64,000 nt of DNA, from positions 1-64,000 of the forward strand of contig RPFO01001790.1 of the NCBI GenBank assembly GCA_009746045.1, given 5' to 3'. The notes beneath the pieces are model-generated. The model had not been told where the DNA came from. It did not search any database and saw nothing but the letters and a program-made list of their open reading frames with translations. Source of the DNA: Mesostigma viride (lineage: Eukaryota; Streptophyta; Mesostigmatophyceae; Mesostigmatales; Mesostigmataceae). A program made the translations under genes and the position numbers. Of the stretch, positions 8,857 through 21,013 are shown in pieces. Each line of letters begins with the position of its first letter. Within the stretch, counting starts at the first letter, position 1.

Positions 8857-9171
8857 CCGTTGGTACTTACCAATAGCTAATCAGAATATACCAGAATGTG
8901 GTGGGGAGCTCCCATGCATACATGGGAGTAAGGGGGGGCTTACATGCGTGCTAGGGTCGTGGGGTGGCTGCCATGCATGCGTGGGTTGGTGGAGTGGCTG
9001 GCAGCATGCGTAGGTTGTGGAGTGGCTGGCAGCATGCGTAGGTTTGTGGGGTGGCTGGCATGCATGCAAGGGTGTGGGGGATGCTGGCATGTGTGCGTGG
9101 GTTTGTGGGGTGAAGATTAATCGTTACTGGAGGTACCGTTGGCACTTACCAATAGCCAATCAAAAGATACC
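8857..9171. repeat. 36-bp imperfect direct repeats flanking a minisatellite
   Basis: 8857-8892 and 9136-9171 match at 32 of 36 positions, both beginning CCGTTGG and containing ACTTACCAATAGC. They bracket the GCATGC minisatellite. They may be remains of an ancestral duplication across which the minisatellite expanded. On the minus strand, ACTTACC reads as a GGTAAGT splice donor. Confidence 0.75.
8893..9135 (-). repeat. GCATGC-rich minisatellite, short array
   Basis: Degenerate units of about 35-45 bases contain GTGGCTGGCATGCATGC or GTGGCTGGCAGCATGCG and GGGTTTGTGGGG. The reverse complement is the same family as the longer array at 62376-63010. Long alternating purine-pyrimidine stretches are present. 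Confidence 0.85.
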
Positions 9172-10838
9172 ATCCAATAGTCCCCACGACAGCTCCCAGT
9201 TCCAAATGAAGATCTGCACATACAGGGAACGCCCACATCACAGCACATGACCACAGGCATGTGAGGGAAATAAAAATAAACCGTGTCAACTTTTCTTATG
9301 CACATAAGTGACCCCCAAAATGCAGTTGTAAATGATGCATTCCAAAACAATATGGCACCCACCTGGCCTGCAAATGGCGACAACGAGGCGTTCATGGCCA
9401 TTAATGGCCACTTCTGCCACCATCACAATTGCCGCTATGAAACTTCCAACGGCAACGTCGCAGAATTCCCGCGTGCGGGCCATCTCGAGCGCCGTCGTGA
9501 GGACACCCCAAAGCAGGTCGAGTAGAAACCCCGCCATGAATATGGCCTGCGTGCCGACCTTCTCAAGCGCCATCATGAGCACACCCCAAAGCAAGTCGTG
9601 TAGCAACCCCGCCATGAAAACGACGTGCATCGGCGACATGACCACACCTGCATGGACACCCACACTGATACACGAAAGCATTTAACATGTTGCACAAAGG
9701 TACGCTAGCATCCTAGATGCACGAACAAAAGGAGTTGACACAAACAAATGCACCACTCCTAACTTGTTTCATCCCAATATAATACATGGCAACAACAAAA
9801 CTGCTGCAATGCCCACCTGCGCCGCCAAAGTCTGGCCCCTCCCCTTCAGGATGCCCAAGAAGCCCCACCAGAATCGCGATGCACACCAGCGCAACCACCA
9901 CGCGGCGTACGAATCTGCCATGTTGGCTGAAATCCAGCACACCGACCAACACAAAAATATTCAAGGCAGTCCATGCATTTGAAAACACACACTAATAAGT
10001 TGCCATCATTTCCCCCAGGGATCACCACTTCAAGTACTAAAGGTGGTGGCATGGCCAATTTTACTAACTGCTGGCTAAACACGCCCACCAACAAGTGCAG
10101 AAACTGAATAAAGCACTGAACATTTCAGCAGCATTTCCCCTAGGGAACTCCATGACTAGAGAAGAAAATAAAAAACACCATATGCCCCAACAGTTCCTTG
10201 AATGACCAACATATTTCGTTACCTGAAATCCACCAACCAAAAATTGAAAGCCGCCAACATTCTCTTTATACGACAGCTCTCCTGTTCCTGTGCGGCAAAA
10301 AGAAATGGTGAACATGGCAAGCAAGAGAGGCAAATCAATTCAGCACAGCCACCCCATTAGAGTTGTGGTGAAAAACAATTCCGGCATAGCTTGCGCGACG
10401 CAACAGTGGCCACAACAATACAACACCCTGAATGCCAGCCCCCACCGCGTCTTATCCAGGGGGGGAGTTGAAAATTTCGGCAGCATTTCCCCTAGGAAAA
10501 TGGAATCCCGGGAGATCATTCCAGCGCCATGCCGCCTAGGCTACTCCGCAATGCACGGCCGGGGCAACAGGAACGGAAAACTGGAAATCTCGCCAGCAAA
10601 TTCCCATAGAATTTCCCAAAAGGATGCCTATAAAACGAAAAAACGGGAGTGCCAACAACGAGCTTATGCAAGTGTATGGACATACCAATAACTGCTTGGA
10701 TGGCTGCCCTCGCGTTTTCCCTCGACTCAGTTCATCACCTAATCCAATGCAGCCAACGCTCGTGGGTGTGACCAAAATACAGAACCTCGCAATATTGTTC
10801 GGTCTGTCGAAGCACAAAATTTGCGGTTGTGTTTGCAA
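9145..10838 (-). CDS. Possible multi-exon membrane protein gene (unresolved)
   Basis: Several minus-strand open stretches are hydrophobic and bounded by plausible splice sites. The best is a 131-codon frame at 9286-9681 with two tandem FMAG-LL-DLLWGVL repeats. Another is 9713-9988, with a VVVALVCIAILVGLLG helix. GTAAGT at 9145-9150 (minus sense) could end an exon, and an exon near 10230-10290 has acceptor GCCGCACAG and donor GTAACG. I could not join these into one consistent model, and no family is recognised. Two similar PRGNAAE-encoding segments, near 10130 and 10485, suggest an exon duplication. The left copy of this block (1-1680) carries indels in part of it. Confidence 0.3.
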
Positions 10839-11345
10839 TTATTGTGTTTGCTCAAATGCAGGATTGACGAGCGCCACACAAAATTTGCATAAGAGGCTAC
10901 CGGTACCTCTACGTAGCATAGATGATCGATCTGGACTTGGCAAAACAGGTTATAATGCCGATCATCTATGCTACAGGTCGATTCTCTATGCTACAGGCGT
11001 AAAAAAACAGGTTATTAGGCCGATCATCTATGCTACATGTCGATCATCTATGCTACAGGCCTATACACGGACTGTTTCGGAATAGCTGAGGCCACTAATA
11101 CGAACCACGCTCCACTTCGGTCTACTACAGCTGCCACACGCTAAGTGTCGGCGCTTGGTATGTGCTGTATGGAGTGGCGTGATCCACAACGTCGTTGTGG
11201 ATCACGCACTACTTTCAGTACATTACCGCGGTTTACTGGACCGAAGGTGGGTCCTCTACACAAAAGGAGGGTCCTCTATCATATAGCCCCGTTTGTTAGT
11301 AAGATGGTGGGGTGGGTCCTCTACAAGAAAGGATGGTCCTCTATA
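9227..11345. repeat. Segmental duplication, copy 2
   Basis: Matches 1-2125 at a constant offset of 9226 bases and is nearly identical beyond the first 500 bases. It ends inside the 66-bp minisatellite, where a secondary local duplication begins. Confidence 0.93.
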
Positions 11346-11632
11346 TAAATGATAATACGAACCACGCTCCGCTTCGGTCTACTACAGCTGCCACACGCTA
11401 AGTGTCGGCGCTTGGTATGTGCTGTATGGAGTGGCGTGATCCACAACGTCGTTGTGGATCACGCACTACTTTCAGTACATTACCGCGGTTTACTGGACCG
11501 AAGGTGGGTCCTCTACACAAAAGGAGGGTCCTCTATCATATAGCCCCGTTTGGTGGGGTGGGTCCTCTACAAGAAAGGATGGTCCTCTATCATATAGCCC
11601 CGTTTGTTAGTAAGATGGTGGGGTGGGTGTCG
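11346..11632. repeat. Secondary tandem duplication of the hairpin and minisatellite segment
   Basis: After about 11345 the sequence returns to the ATACGAACCACGCTCC segment first seen near 11100 and repeats the hairpin (11434-11464) and part of the 66-bp minisatellite. This extra copy, about 255 bases long, is absent from the left duplication. One middle minisatellite unit is shortened near 11550. Confidence 0.85.
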
Positions 11633-11762
11633 GACGGCCGAGTAGAGGTCACGGAGTAAGGAACCAATCCATGTTCGGTTTGAAACTGACCACGTGTTGT
11701 TACTGGTTGATAGAGGCGGGCCGGGTGTTCAGAGACATTGTTACGGCAAGTAACATACTGTA
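11633..11762 (-). repeat. Inverted 130-bp segment
   Basis: Reverse complement of 2287-2416, inserted between the minisatellite and satellite A in otherwise unchanged order. In this copy it fuses directly to the first A unit at CCGTCCGTCAG. Confidence 0.85.
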
Positions 11763-12499
11763 CCGTCCGTCAGATTCCTCACTTTTTGCCAGCAACCGCC
11801 AAATACCTCTTGAATCGGTCCTCTCCTCGCCGTTTTCCTCGCCAATTTCCCTCGTCCGGCCCAAACGCCTAGGCCAATTTCAAGCTGAACTTGGCACGCA
11901 TCGTCGTCGATAGCTACGGAGCTTAGAAACTCGGAGTTCTGGACCGTTACGCGCAGGTAACGGCCGTTTTAGTCTGTTTTACTGACTACTACTGTCGTCA
12001 CGGGGTATTTGTTTGAGTTCCCGTCTTAGAAGAGTTTGGGTGCCGGACGCTACGCGGTGACAGGCCGCTAGAAAGCCTACGGACGCGATCTGCTGAAAGA
12101 TTTTGTGGAAACAAATTGTGCGTTCGGATTTTTGCGCTACTCGTGTACGGACAACGTTTGCCGGAAGAGTTTGCGGAACAATTGGGCCGACCTAAAAGTA
12201 GTATATAAGGGCAACAAGATCGGGGGCTCCGCCCCCGAACCCCCGCTACTTGGCAGATTCTGTGCCTCAACGGCTTTTTGTGCCTCAACGGCGAGTACCA
12301 GCACAGCCGTACACTCCCGCTTACACAGCCCGCCCACTAGCAAGACAGCCGAACCTGTACGGCCGGCCACAGCCTGTGATTCCATGGATTACGCCACGAT
12401 TCCATGCAAACTCATGGTGCCGGACGGGTTGCTGGCCTATTTTGGGAAGCCGGTGGCTGAACCGAACCGCAACTAAACCTGGTATGTCAGCACGTCAGG
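11763..12499. repeat. Satellite A unit 6 (737 bp)
   Basis: A full A unit, closest in detail to units 1 and 3 because it carries the TATATAAGG variant and the GCTACTCGTGTACGG sequence. It shows that the A array lay to the right of the duplicated block in both copies. Confidence 0.9.
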
Positions 12500-12955
12500 T
12501 CCGTCCGTCAGATTCCTCACTTTTTGCCAGCAACCGCCAAATACCTCTTGAATCGGTCCTCTCCTCGCCGTTTTCCTCGCCAATTTCCCTCGTCCGGCCC
12601 AAACGCCTAGGCCAATTTCAAGCTGAACTTGGCACGCATCGTCGTCGATAGCTACGGAGCTTAGAAACTCGGAGTTCTGGACCGTTACGCGCAGGTAACG
12701 GCCGTTTTAGTCTGTTTTACTGACTACTACTGTCGTCACGGGGTATTTGTTTGAGTTCCCGTCTTAGAAGAGTTTGGGTGCCGGACGCTACGCGGTGACA
12801 GGCCGCTAGAAAGCCTACGGACGCGATCTGCTGAAAGATTTTGTGGAAACAAATTGTGCGTTCGGATTTTTGCGCTACTAGGGTACGGACAACGTTTGCC
12901 GGAAGAGTTTGCGGAACAATTGGCGGACCATAATCGTAGTATAAAGGGCAACAAG
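12500..12955. repeat. Satellite A unit 7, fused to satellite B
   Basis: The unit follows the A sequence as far as GGGCAACAAG and then continues as satellite B (TTGGGGGCCCC). Both satellites contain ACAAG followed closely by a G run at this point, so the junction looks like a microhomology-mediated fusion. Confidence 0.88.
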
Positions 12956-13231
12956 TTGGGGGCCCCTTCGGGGCCCGGACTTTTTGGCGCCTGAGCGGGC
13001 GATTGGCGCGTACACCCGCGGGGTGCGTCCTCGGGAACGCCGGCGCCACGCGGGGCGCGCTGCGCGAAGGGGCAGTGGCCGAAGGCGCCGAGGCGGGGGG
13101 GCCAGCGGGAGCCATAAAATTTCGGCTTCGTGCGGCCCGTCCGCAGGCGGAGCCCCCTGCTTTTCCCAGCTTCGAGCCGTTTCCTGGCACGCGCCCCATC
13201 TGAACACATTCAGGCAAGTCATCTCGCTAAA
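12951..13231. repeat. Satellite B partial unit leading into element D1
   Basis: Starts at the GGGGCCCCTTCGGGGCCC hairpin and ends at CTCGCTAAA, where D1 begins. It has the variant set shared by most sequences left of a D: CATAAAATTTCGGC, CCGTCCGCAGGCGG and CGTTTCCTGGCACG. Confidence 0.88.
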
Positions 13232-14524
13232 GGTCCACTGGGACGAAATAATTACGTACATGCAAAGTCGAGGCTATGGCGGTGCAGAAAACTGATTGGT
13301 GTAGGAGCATCGATGCATGGATTCGTTCCAAATATTGTAGGCATTTTTTATGAGTTATGGCTGGGACGAGTAGGTCATGCAGCAACATCTGGGTGTAGTT
13401 CGTGGCATGTTTCCCTACCCTTTTGGGAATGCCCTTGGGGCCAGGCCAGGTCACAATATGACGCCCTGGCCGGCCAAGCCGCTGGGGGCCTGCCAGACCA
13501 AAGTCCCTATATGAGTGTGCTTTGGTCCCAGTATGGACACTAAACTGTTTTAGGTTAGTTTGTGGACATTACCATGCAAGGTGCAACTGGCTCCTATTGT
13601 TAGGCGCGAGTTGGACACGATTTGAGGGCTAAAAGCTAAAATTGTTTGCTGACACAGCTAGCCCGCAACACACGTAGCATAGGTGTCACACTTCATGTAG
13701 TGTTCAAGTTGGGGCATGATACAGACAATGTTTGTTCCAACTCTGATTTATTATAATGAGTTGTCTTGAGCACTTCATAATGAGATTAGCACAGCTCATT
13801 TTAAGACACACCACCGCATCTTTATCAAACAATCCCATCCAATTCCCAACTTCACCATGGAATGGCCATCAAATGTTAGCATGTGCACGATCGCTCATGC
13901 CCACTTCAAAATCATCTTAAGAAAGACAGTTTTGTATTCGCTAACTTCTTTATAACCACCACCAGTATGATGCAACCACAGGCCCTCACTGTGACCACTG
14001 TGACCACGGGAAGGGCACGCCATCACATGCAGCCATAAATGTATCTAACGAAGCAAGGCCAGCTGGTATCCAGGCGGCATGTTGCCACCACACACGTCTC
14101 GGTTACGGCGCCGTCACCCATCTTCATGTCCCTGCAAATATGCACCCCATAACAACGTGTGACAACCCACAAGACCCCACGGTGCCCTTTTGCGGGATCG
14201 CAGGGCATGGCAGGGCATGTGCGTGTGTACCACCCCTACCTGCCTGCCCAACGCCCCACTCCCCATGCCATAAGTTTCATGGCTCGTGCCCCAGGTCCCC
14301 TGCCCCGTCCCACCTGCCCACTGTGCCCCTGCTTGTGACTTGCCTCTGACCACATCACGTGCAGGTGGCTGAGGGCCTGCCCCATGCCCCAGTCCCCACG
14401 ACCTGTGACTCATAGCTTCAGAAAGGCTCCCCCTGCCCCCTGCCGCCAGGACCCTGCCCTCCTCCCTGTGGTGCCCCCGCTGGCTGGCTTGCCAATAATC
14501 ACATCTCGTGCATGTGGCTGCCTT

Positions 14525-14698
<174 letters not shown>

Positions 14699-14972
14699 GA
14701 ATATGCACCCCATAACAACATGTGACAACCCAGGGCAGGGCAGGGCAGGGCATGTGCGTATGTACCACCCCTACCTGCCTGCCCAACGCCCCACTCCCCA
14801 TGGCTCGTGCCCCAGGTCCCCTGCCCTGTCCCACCTGCCCACTGTGCCCCTGCTTGTGACTTGCCTCTGACCACATCACGTGCAGGTGGCTAAGGGCCTG
14901 CCCCATGCCCCAGTCCCCACGACCTGTGACTCATAGCTTCAGAAAGGCTCCCCCTGCCCCCTGCCGCCTGGA

Positions 14973-15009
14973 CCCTGCCCCCCGCCCCCTCCCCCCTCCC
15001 CCTGTCCCC
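14973..15009 (-). other. G-quadruplex-prone C-rich leader
   Basis: The plus strand is almost pure C with single T or G interruptions. The minus strand therefore has five or more runs of at least three G separated by one to four bases. An equivalent leader stands 60-120 bases before most TGGC blocks; it is shortened in some copies. Confidence 0.7.
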
Positions 15010-15080
15010 ATGCCCTCCTCCCTGTGGTGCCCCCGCTGGCTGGCTTGCCAATAATCACATCTCGTGCATGTGGCTGCCTT

Positions 15081-15236
<156 letters not shown>

Positions 15237-16159
15237 CCTAACCCATGCCACATACCCCACGCCCCAAGCCTCGTGCCCCATGTCCCCTGCCAGCCTGCCT
15301 GCCTACACAAGCAAAGCAAACAAACATGGCCCCGCTGGCACAATGCAAAGCACACCTGGTTGATCAGGTAGCGGGCACGCCTGCACAATGAGACATCAAA
15401 AATACACAGCCAGCAAAGTGAAATTCAGTGTGCAAGCCAATGGGGCCTACGTTTGACAGCAAATATGATGAATCCATGTAGAAAAATATGGCACAGCACA
15501 TGGTTGCCCGCCTGCACGTATAGCCCAGTAAAAATTCACGTGCAGCACAGCAGTCAACGACTCCCAAAATTGGTGCATGAGCAAGCATCCATGAGCAACC
15601 ATGGGCTTTCCCTGCCCAGTCTGTTCCAGAAGAAAGCAACACGGATAACGTGGCAATGACATTCCCAAGGAGAATGAAGAGGACGCACCCCACGGATACG
15701 ACAGTGGAAGACAGACTCTTGGTCCGGTATGTGCACGCTGCGACCAAGAAAATTCGTCTGGAAAAAGGGAAATTGCATAAGATGACGGTAAACGTAAATC
15801 ACATTAGATAAAAGCAGATACATTGACCACATCTTTGACACAAATCGCCATCGCCAGCGTTCGTCCCGTGCCAAGCAATCCAGCGCTCAATCCGAATTGT
15901 CTATGGTGACACCAGACATTCGTTTGCCACGTCTTCCATGAACAGCAAAACTGATTTTACAAGGCGTGAAATACGTAAAACTGAAGAATGACGACAATGA
16001 AACAAAACAATCTGATGACGACGTTCAATTTCCAGGTCGCTGGCTATTGTACAGCAAATGCCATAGCGACACGAACCTCTCCCACGCAGGTAGCACGGGG
16101 TTGACGCCCCGCCAGCTCAGAAAGTTTCCTACGTACTCTTCCAATACAAACTTTTGATG

Positions 16160-16167
16160 TATAAAAG
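16160..16167 (+). promoter_or_regulatory. TATA box in D1, directed toward the B array
   Basis: TATAAAAG lies 70 bases before ATG 16237 and is identical to the TATA box of the RPA1-like gene. It is conserved in D1 to D4 but missing from D5. Confidence 0.55.
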
Positions 16168-16236
16168 CCATGAATTCGCATTCCCCATCCCGATTTCACA
16201 TGCTACGTCGCCCGCCATCGCCAGCCAGCAACAACT

Positions 16237-16440
16237 ATGGTTGCTTCCGCATCACGTCGCTTTGTTTCATTAACATTTTTTGCCCCGACCATGCCGCTTT
16301 TATTATTCACGTTCACTTTACCCATTGCCACTGCCCAGCCTGGTGCGTTCGACGCGACGCTCGCCCCGCCCTGCATGCGAACTAAAATTTGGTACGGTTC
16401 GACCGGTCCAACTGTCCCCGTTCAACCTGAACACTTCTAG
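16237..16440 (+). CDS. Short secreted-type ORF in D1 (67 aa)
   Basis: From ATG 16237 the frame encodes an N-terminal basic stretch and a hydrophobic core (TMPLLLFTFTLPIATA). A QPGAF sequence follows, which would fit a signal-peptide cleavage site, and then a short tail with one cysteine. The stop is just before satellite B. The same frame is kept in D3 and D4 and broken in D2 and D5. It may be the first exon of an ancestral gene captured in the repeat. No family is recognised, and translation is unproven. Confidence 0.35.
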   Translation: MVASASRRFVSLTFFAPTMPLLLFTFTLPIATAQPGAFDATLAPPCMRTKIWYGSTGPTVPVQPEHF

Positions 16441-16460
16441 TCCGTATTTTTGTCAGGGTC

Positions 16461-17333
16461 CAAGGCTGGGGGTGCCAGCGGGAGCCCGAAAATTTCGGTT
16501 TCGTACGGCCGTTTGGCGGGCTGAGCCCCCTGCTTTTCACAGTTTCTAGCCGTTTTTTTTGGCATGCTCCCCGTCTGAACACGTTCAGTTAAGTAAACTC
16601 GCAAAAATTGGCACGGAAATTGCGTGGGAAGTAGGCCGAACCGAAAATTGAACCAAAAACCCGTTCAGAAAAGTGTTCGAACTCAATTTTCGTTCAGGCT
16701 GAACACTCAAAATTTCCCGTTCAGTCTGAACCCTTAGTATTTGTAGTAGGATGTTTGGATAGAGATGCTTCGTCAAACAACTCAGCCCCCTGCCGTATAT
16801 GCCCCCCGGCATTTCTCGCGCATTTTGCTGAATTGAGCTGACGTCATTTTCTGTTCAGAACATGTGAGACTCGATCTTAGGAGGGTGTGACGGCGTTCAG
16901 GCCGGCGGTTACGGGCCGTAACTCGCGGCTCCGCAGGATTTCAGGATGGCGTTCGATCGTGGGGTGCGATCAGGCCGTACGGTACGGCGCCCGCGGCGAT
17001 GTCAGGATGTTCGGGTTTCTCCGTTGCGCAACACGATCGTAGTTAAGTAGTTGACAAGTTGGGGGCCCCTTCGGGGCCCGGACTTTTTGGCGCCTGAGCG
17101 GGCGATTGGCGCGTACACCCGCGGGGTGCGTCCTCGGGAACGCCGGCGCCACGCGGGGCGCGCAGCGCGAAGGGGCAGTGGCCGAAGGCGCCGAGGCGGG
17201 GGGCCAGCGGGAGCCATAAAATTTCGGCTTCGTACGGCCCGTCCGCAGGCGGAGCCCCCTGCTTTTCCCAGCTTCGAGCCGTTTCCTGGCACGCGCCCCG
17301 TCTGAACACGTTCAGGCAAGTCATCTCGCTAAA
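16461..17333. repeat. Satellite B array I (one unit plus shared overlap)
   Basis: A single B period lies between D1 and D2, with its GGGGCCCC hairpin near 17060. The region from the G run to CTCGCTAAA is represented twice, once at each end, so the D elements are separated by slightly more than one unit. GTTCAGTCTGAAC-type palindromes are present, one of them altered (GTTCAGGCTGAAC near 16693). Confidence 0.9.
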
Positions 17334-18671
17334 GGTCCACCGGGACGAAATAATTACGTACATGCAAATTCGAGGGTATGGCGGTGCAGAAAACTGATTG
17401 GTGTAGGAGCATCGATGCATGGATTCGTTCCAAATATTGTAGGCATTTTTTATGAGTTATGGCTGGGATGAGTAGGTCATCCAGCAACATCTGGGTGTAG
17501 TTCGTGGCATGTTTCCCTACCCTTTTGGGAATGCCCTTGGGGCCAGGCCAGGTCAGAATATGCCGCCCTGGCCGGCCAAGCCGCTGGGGGCCTGACAGAC
17601 CATATACAAGTCCCTATATGAGTGTGCTTTGGTCCCAGTATGGACACTAAACGGTTTTAGGTTAGTTTGTGGACATTACCATGCAAGGTGCAACTGGCTC
17701 CTATTGTTAGGCGCGAGTTGGACACGATTTGAGGGCTAAAAGCTAAAACTGTTTGCTGACACTGCTAGCCCGCAACACACGTAGCGTAGGTGTCACACTT
17801 CATGTAGTGTTAAAGTTGGGGCATGATGCAGACAATGTTTGTTCCAACTCTGATTTATTATAATGAGTTGTCTTGAGCACTTCATAATGAGATTAGCACA
17901 GCTCATTTTAAGACACACCACCGCATCTTTATCAAACAATCCCATCCAATTCCCAACTTCACCATGGAATGGCCATCAAATGTTAGCATGTGCACGATCG
18001 CTCATGCCCACTTAAAAATCACCTTAAGAAAGAAAGTTATGTATTCGCTAACTTCTTTATAACCACCACCAGTATGGGGCAACCACAGGCCCTCACTGTG
18101 ACCACTGTGACCACCGCAAGGGCACGCCATCACATGCAGCCATAAATGTATCTAACGAAGCAAGGCCAGCTGGTATCCAGGCGGCATGTTGCCACCACAC
18201 ACGTCTCGGTTTCGGCGCGGTCACCCATCTTCATGTCCCTGCAAATATGCACCCCATAACAACGTGTGACAACCCACAAGACCCCACGGTGCCCTTTTGC
18301 GGGATCGCAGGGCATGGCAGGGCATGTGCGTGTGTACCACCCCTACCTGCCTGCCCAACGCCCCACTCCCCATGCCCCAAGTTTCATGGCTCGTGCCCCA
18401 GGTCCCCTGCCCCGTCCCACCTGCCCACTGTGCCCGTGCTTGTGACTTGCCTCTGACCACATCACGTGCAGGTCCCTGAGAGCCTGCCCCATGCCCCAGT
18501 CCCCACGACCTGTGACTCGTAGCGTCAGAAAGGCTCCCCCTGCCCCCTGCCGCCTGGACCCTGCCCCCCGCCCCCTCCCCCCTTCCCCCTGTCCCCACGC
18601 CCTCCTCCCTGTGGTGCCCCCGCTGGCTGGCTTCCCAATAATCACATCTCGTGCATGTGGCTGCCTTGCTT

Positions 18672-18912
<241 letters not shown>

Positions 18913-19289
18913 TTGACCCATGCCACATACCCCACGGCCCAAGCCTCGTGCCCCATGTCCCCTGCCACCCTGCCTGCCTACACATGCAAAGGAAAGTTTC
19001 ATGGCTCGTGCCCCAGGTCCCTTGCCCCGTCCCACCTGCCCACTGTGCCCCTGCTTGTGACTTGCCTCTGACCACATCACGTGCAGGTGGCTGAGGGCCT
19101 GCCCCATGCCCCAGTCCCCACGACCTGTGACTCATAGCTTCAGAAAGGCTTCCCCTGCCCCCTGCCGCCTGGACCCTGCCCCCCGCCCCCTCCCCCTTCC
19201 CCCTGTCCCCATGCCCTCCTCCCTGTGGTGCCCCCGCTGGCTGGCTTGCCAATAATCACATCTCGTGCATGTGGCTGCCTTGCTTGCTT

Positions 19290-19439
<150 letters not shown>

Positions 19440-19770
19440 CCATGCCACATACCCCACGCCCCAAGCCTCGTGCCCCATGTCCCCAAGTTTCATGGCTCGT
19501 GCCCCAGGTCCCCTGCCCCGTCCCACCTGCCCACTGTGCCCTTGCTTGTGTCTTGCCTCTGACCACATCACGTGCAGGTGGCTGAGGGCCTGCCCCATGC
19601 CCCAGTCCCCATGACCTGTGACTCATAGCTTCAGAAAGGCTCCCCCTGCCCCCTGCCGCCTGGACCCTGCCCCCCGCCCCCTCCCCCTTCCCCCTGTCCC
19701 CATACCCTCCTCTGTGGTGCCCCCGCTGGCTGGCTTGCCAATAATCACATCTCGTGCATGTGGCTGCCTT

Positions 19771-19822
<52 letters not shown>
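19771..19822 (+). repeat. (TGGC)n microsatellite, D2 block c (short)
   Basis: About 13 tetranucleotides between the same leader and a TGCCTGACCC flank. Confidence 0.96.
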
Positions 19823-20936
19823 CCTGACCCATGCCACATACCCCAAACCCCAAGCCTCGTGCCCCATGTCCCCTGCCAGCCTGCCTGTCTACACGTGCAA
19901 AGGAAACAAACATGGCCCCGCTGGCACAATGCAAAGCACACCTGGTTGATCAGGTAGCGGGCACGCCAGTGTGCAAGCCAATGGGGCCTACGTTTGACAG
20001 CAAGTATGATGAATCCATGTAGAAAAATATGGCACAACACATGGTTGCCCACCTGCACGTACAGCCCAGTAAAAATTCACGTGCAGCAAACTGTCTACCC
20101 ATGCGTGAATTTGGCTTCAGCCCAGTAAAAATCTGCACAACACAAATATTGCACAGCCATTAGAGCAAGTCTAACTTTGGATATGCTGGATGGAAGCAAT
20201 ATAGCACAGCATGACACACCCCTAGTTGCTCACCTTCACCCATATAGCCCAGTGAAAACCCACGTGCAAAGCAAGGCAGCTTATCACACGCAAAACCACC
20301 ATCAACGTCAGGAAGCACAGCAGTCAACGGCTCCCAAAATCGGTGCATGAGAAATCATCCATGAGCAATCATGGGCTTTCCCTGCCCAGTCTGTTCCAGA
20401 AGAAAGCAACACGGATAACGTGGCAATGACATTCCCAAGGAGAATGAAGAGGACGCACCCCACGGATACGACAATGGAAGACAGACTCTTCGTCCGGTAT
20501 GTGCACGCTGCGACCAAGAAAATTCGTCTGGAAAAAAGGAAATTGCATAAGATTACGGTAAACGTAAATCACATTAGATAAAAGCAGATACATTGACCAC
20601 ATCTTTGACACAAATCGCCATCGCCAGCGTTCGTCCCGTGCCAAGCCATCCAGCGCTCAATCGCAACTGTCTATGGTGACACCAGACATTCGTTTGCCCC
20701 ATCCCACGTCTTCCATGAACAGCAAAACTGATTTTACAAGGCGTGAAATACGTAAAACTGAAAAATGACGACACTGAAACAAAACAATCTGATGACGACG
20801 TTCAATTTCCAGGTCGCTGGCTATTATACAGCAAATGCCATAGCGACACGGACCTCTCCCACGCAGGTTGCACGGGGTTGACGCCCCGCCAGCTCAGAAA
20901 GTTTCGTACGTACTCTTCCAATACAAAATTTTGATG

Positions 20937-20944
20937 TATAAAAG
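20937..20944 (+). promoter_or_regulatory. TATA box in D2
   Basis: TATAAAAG in the same context as in D1. The ORF downstream is frameshifted in this copy. Confidence 0.5.
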
Positions 20945-21013
20945 CCATGAATTCGCATTCCCCATCCCAATTTCACATGCTACGTCGCCCGCCATCGCCA
21001 GCCAGCAACAACT

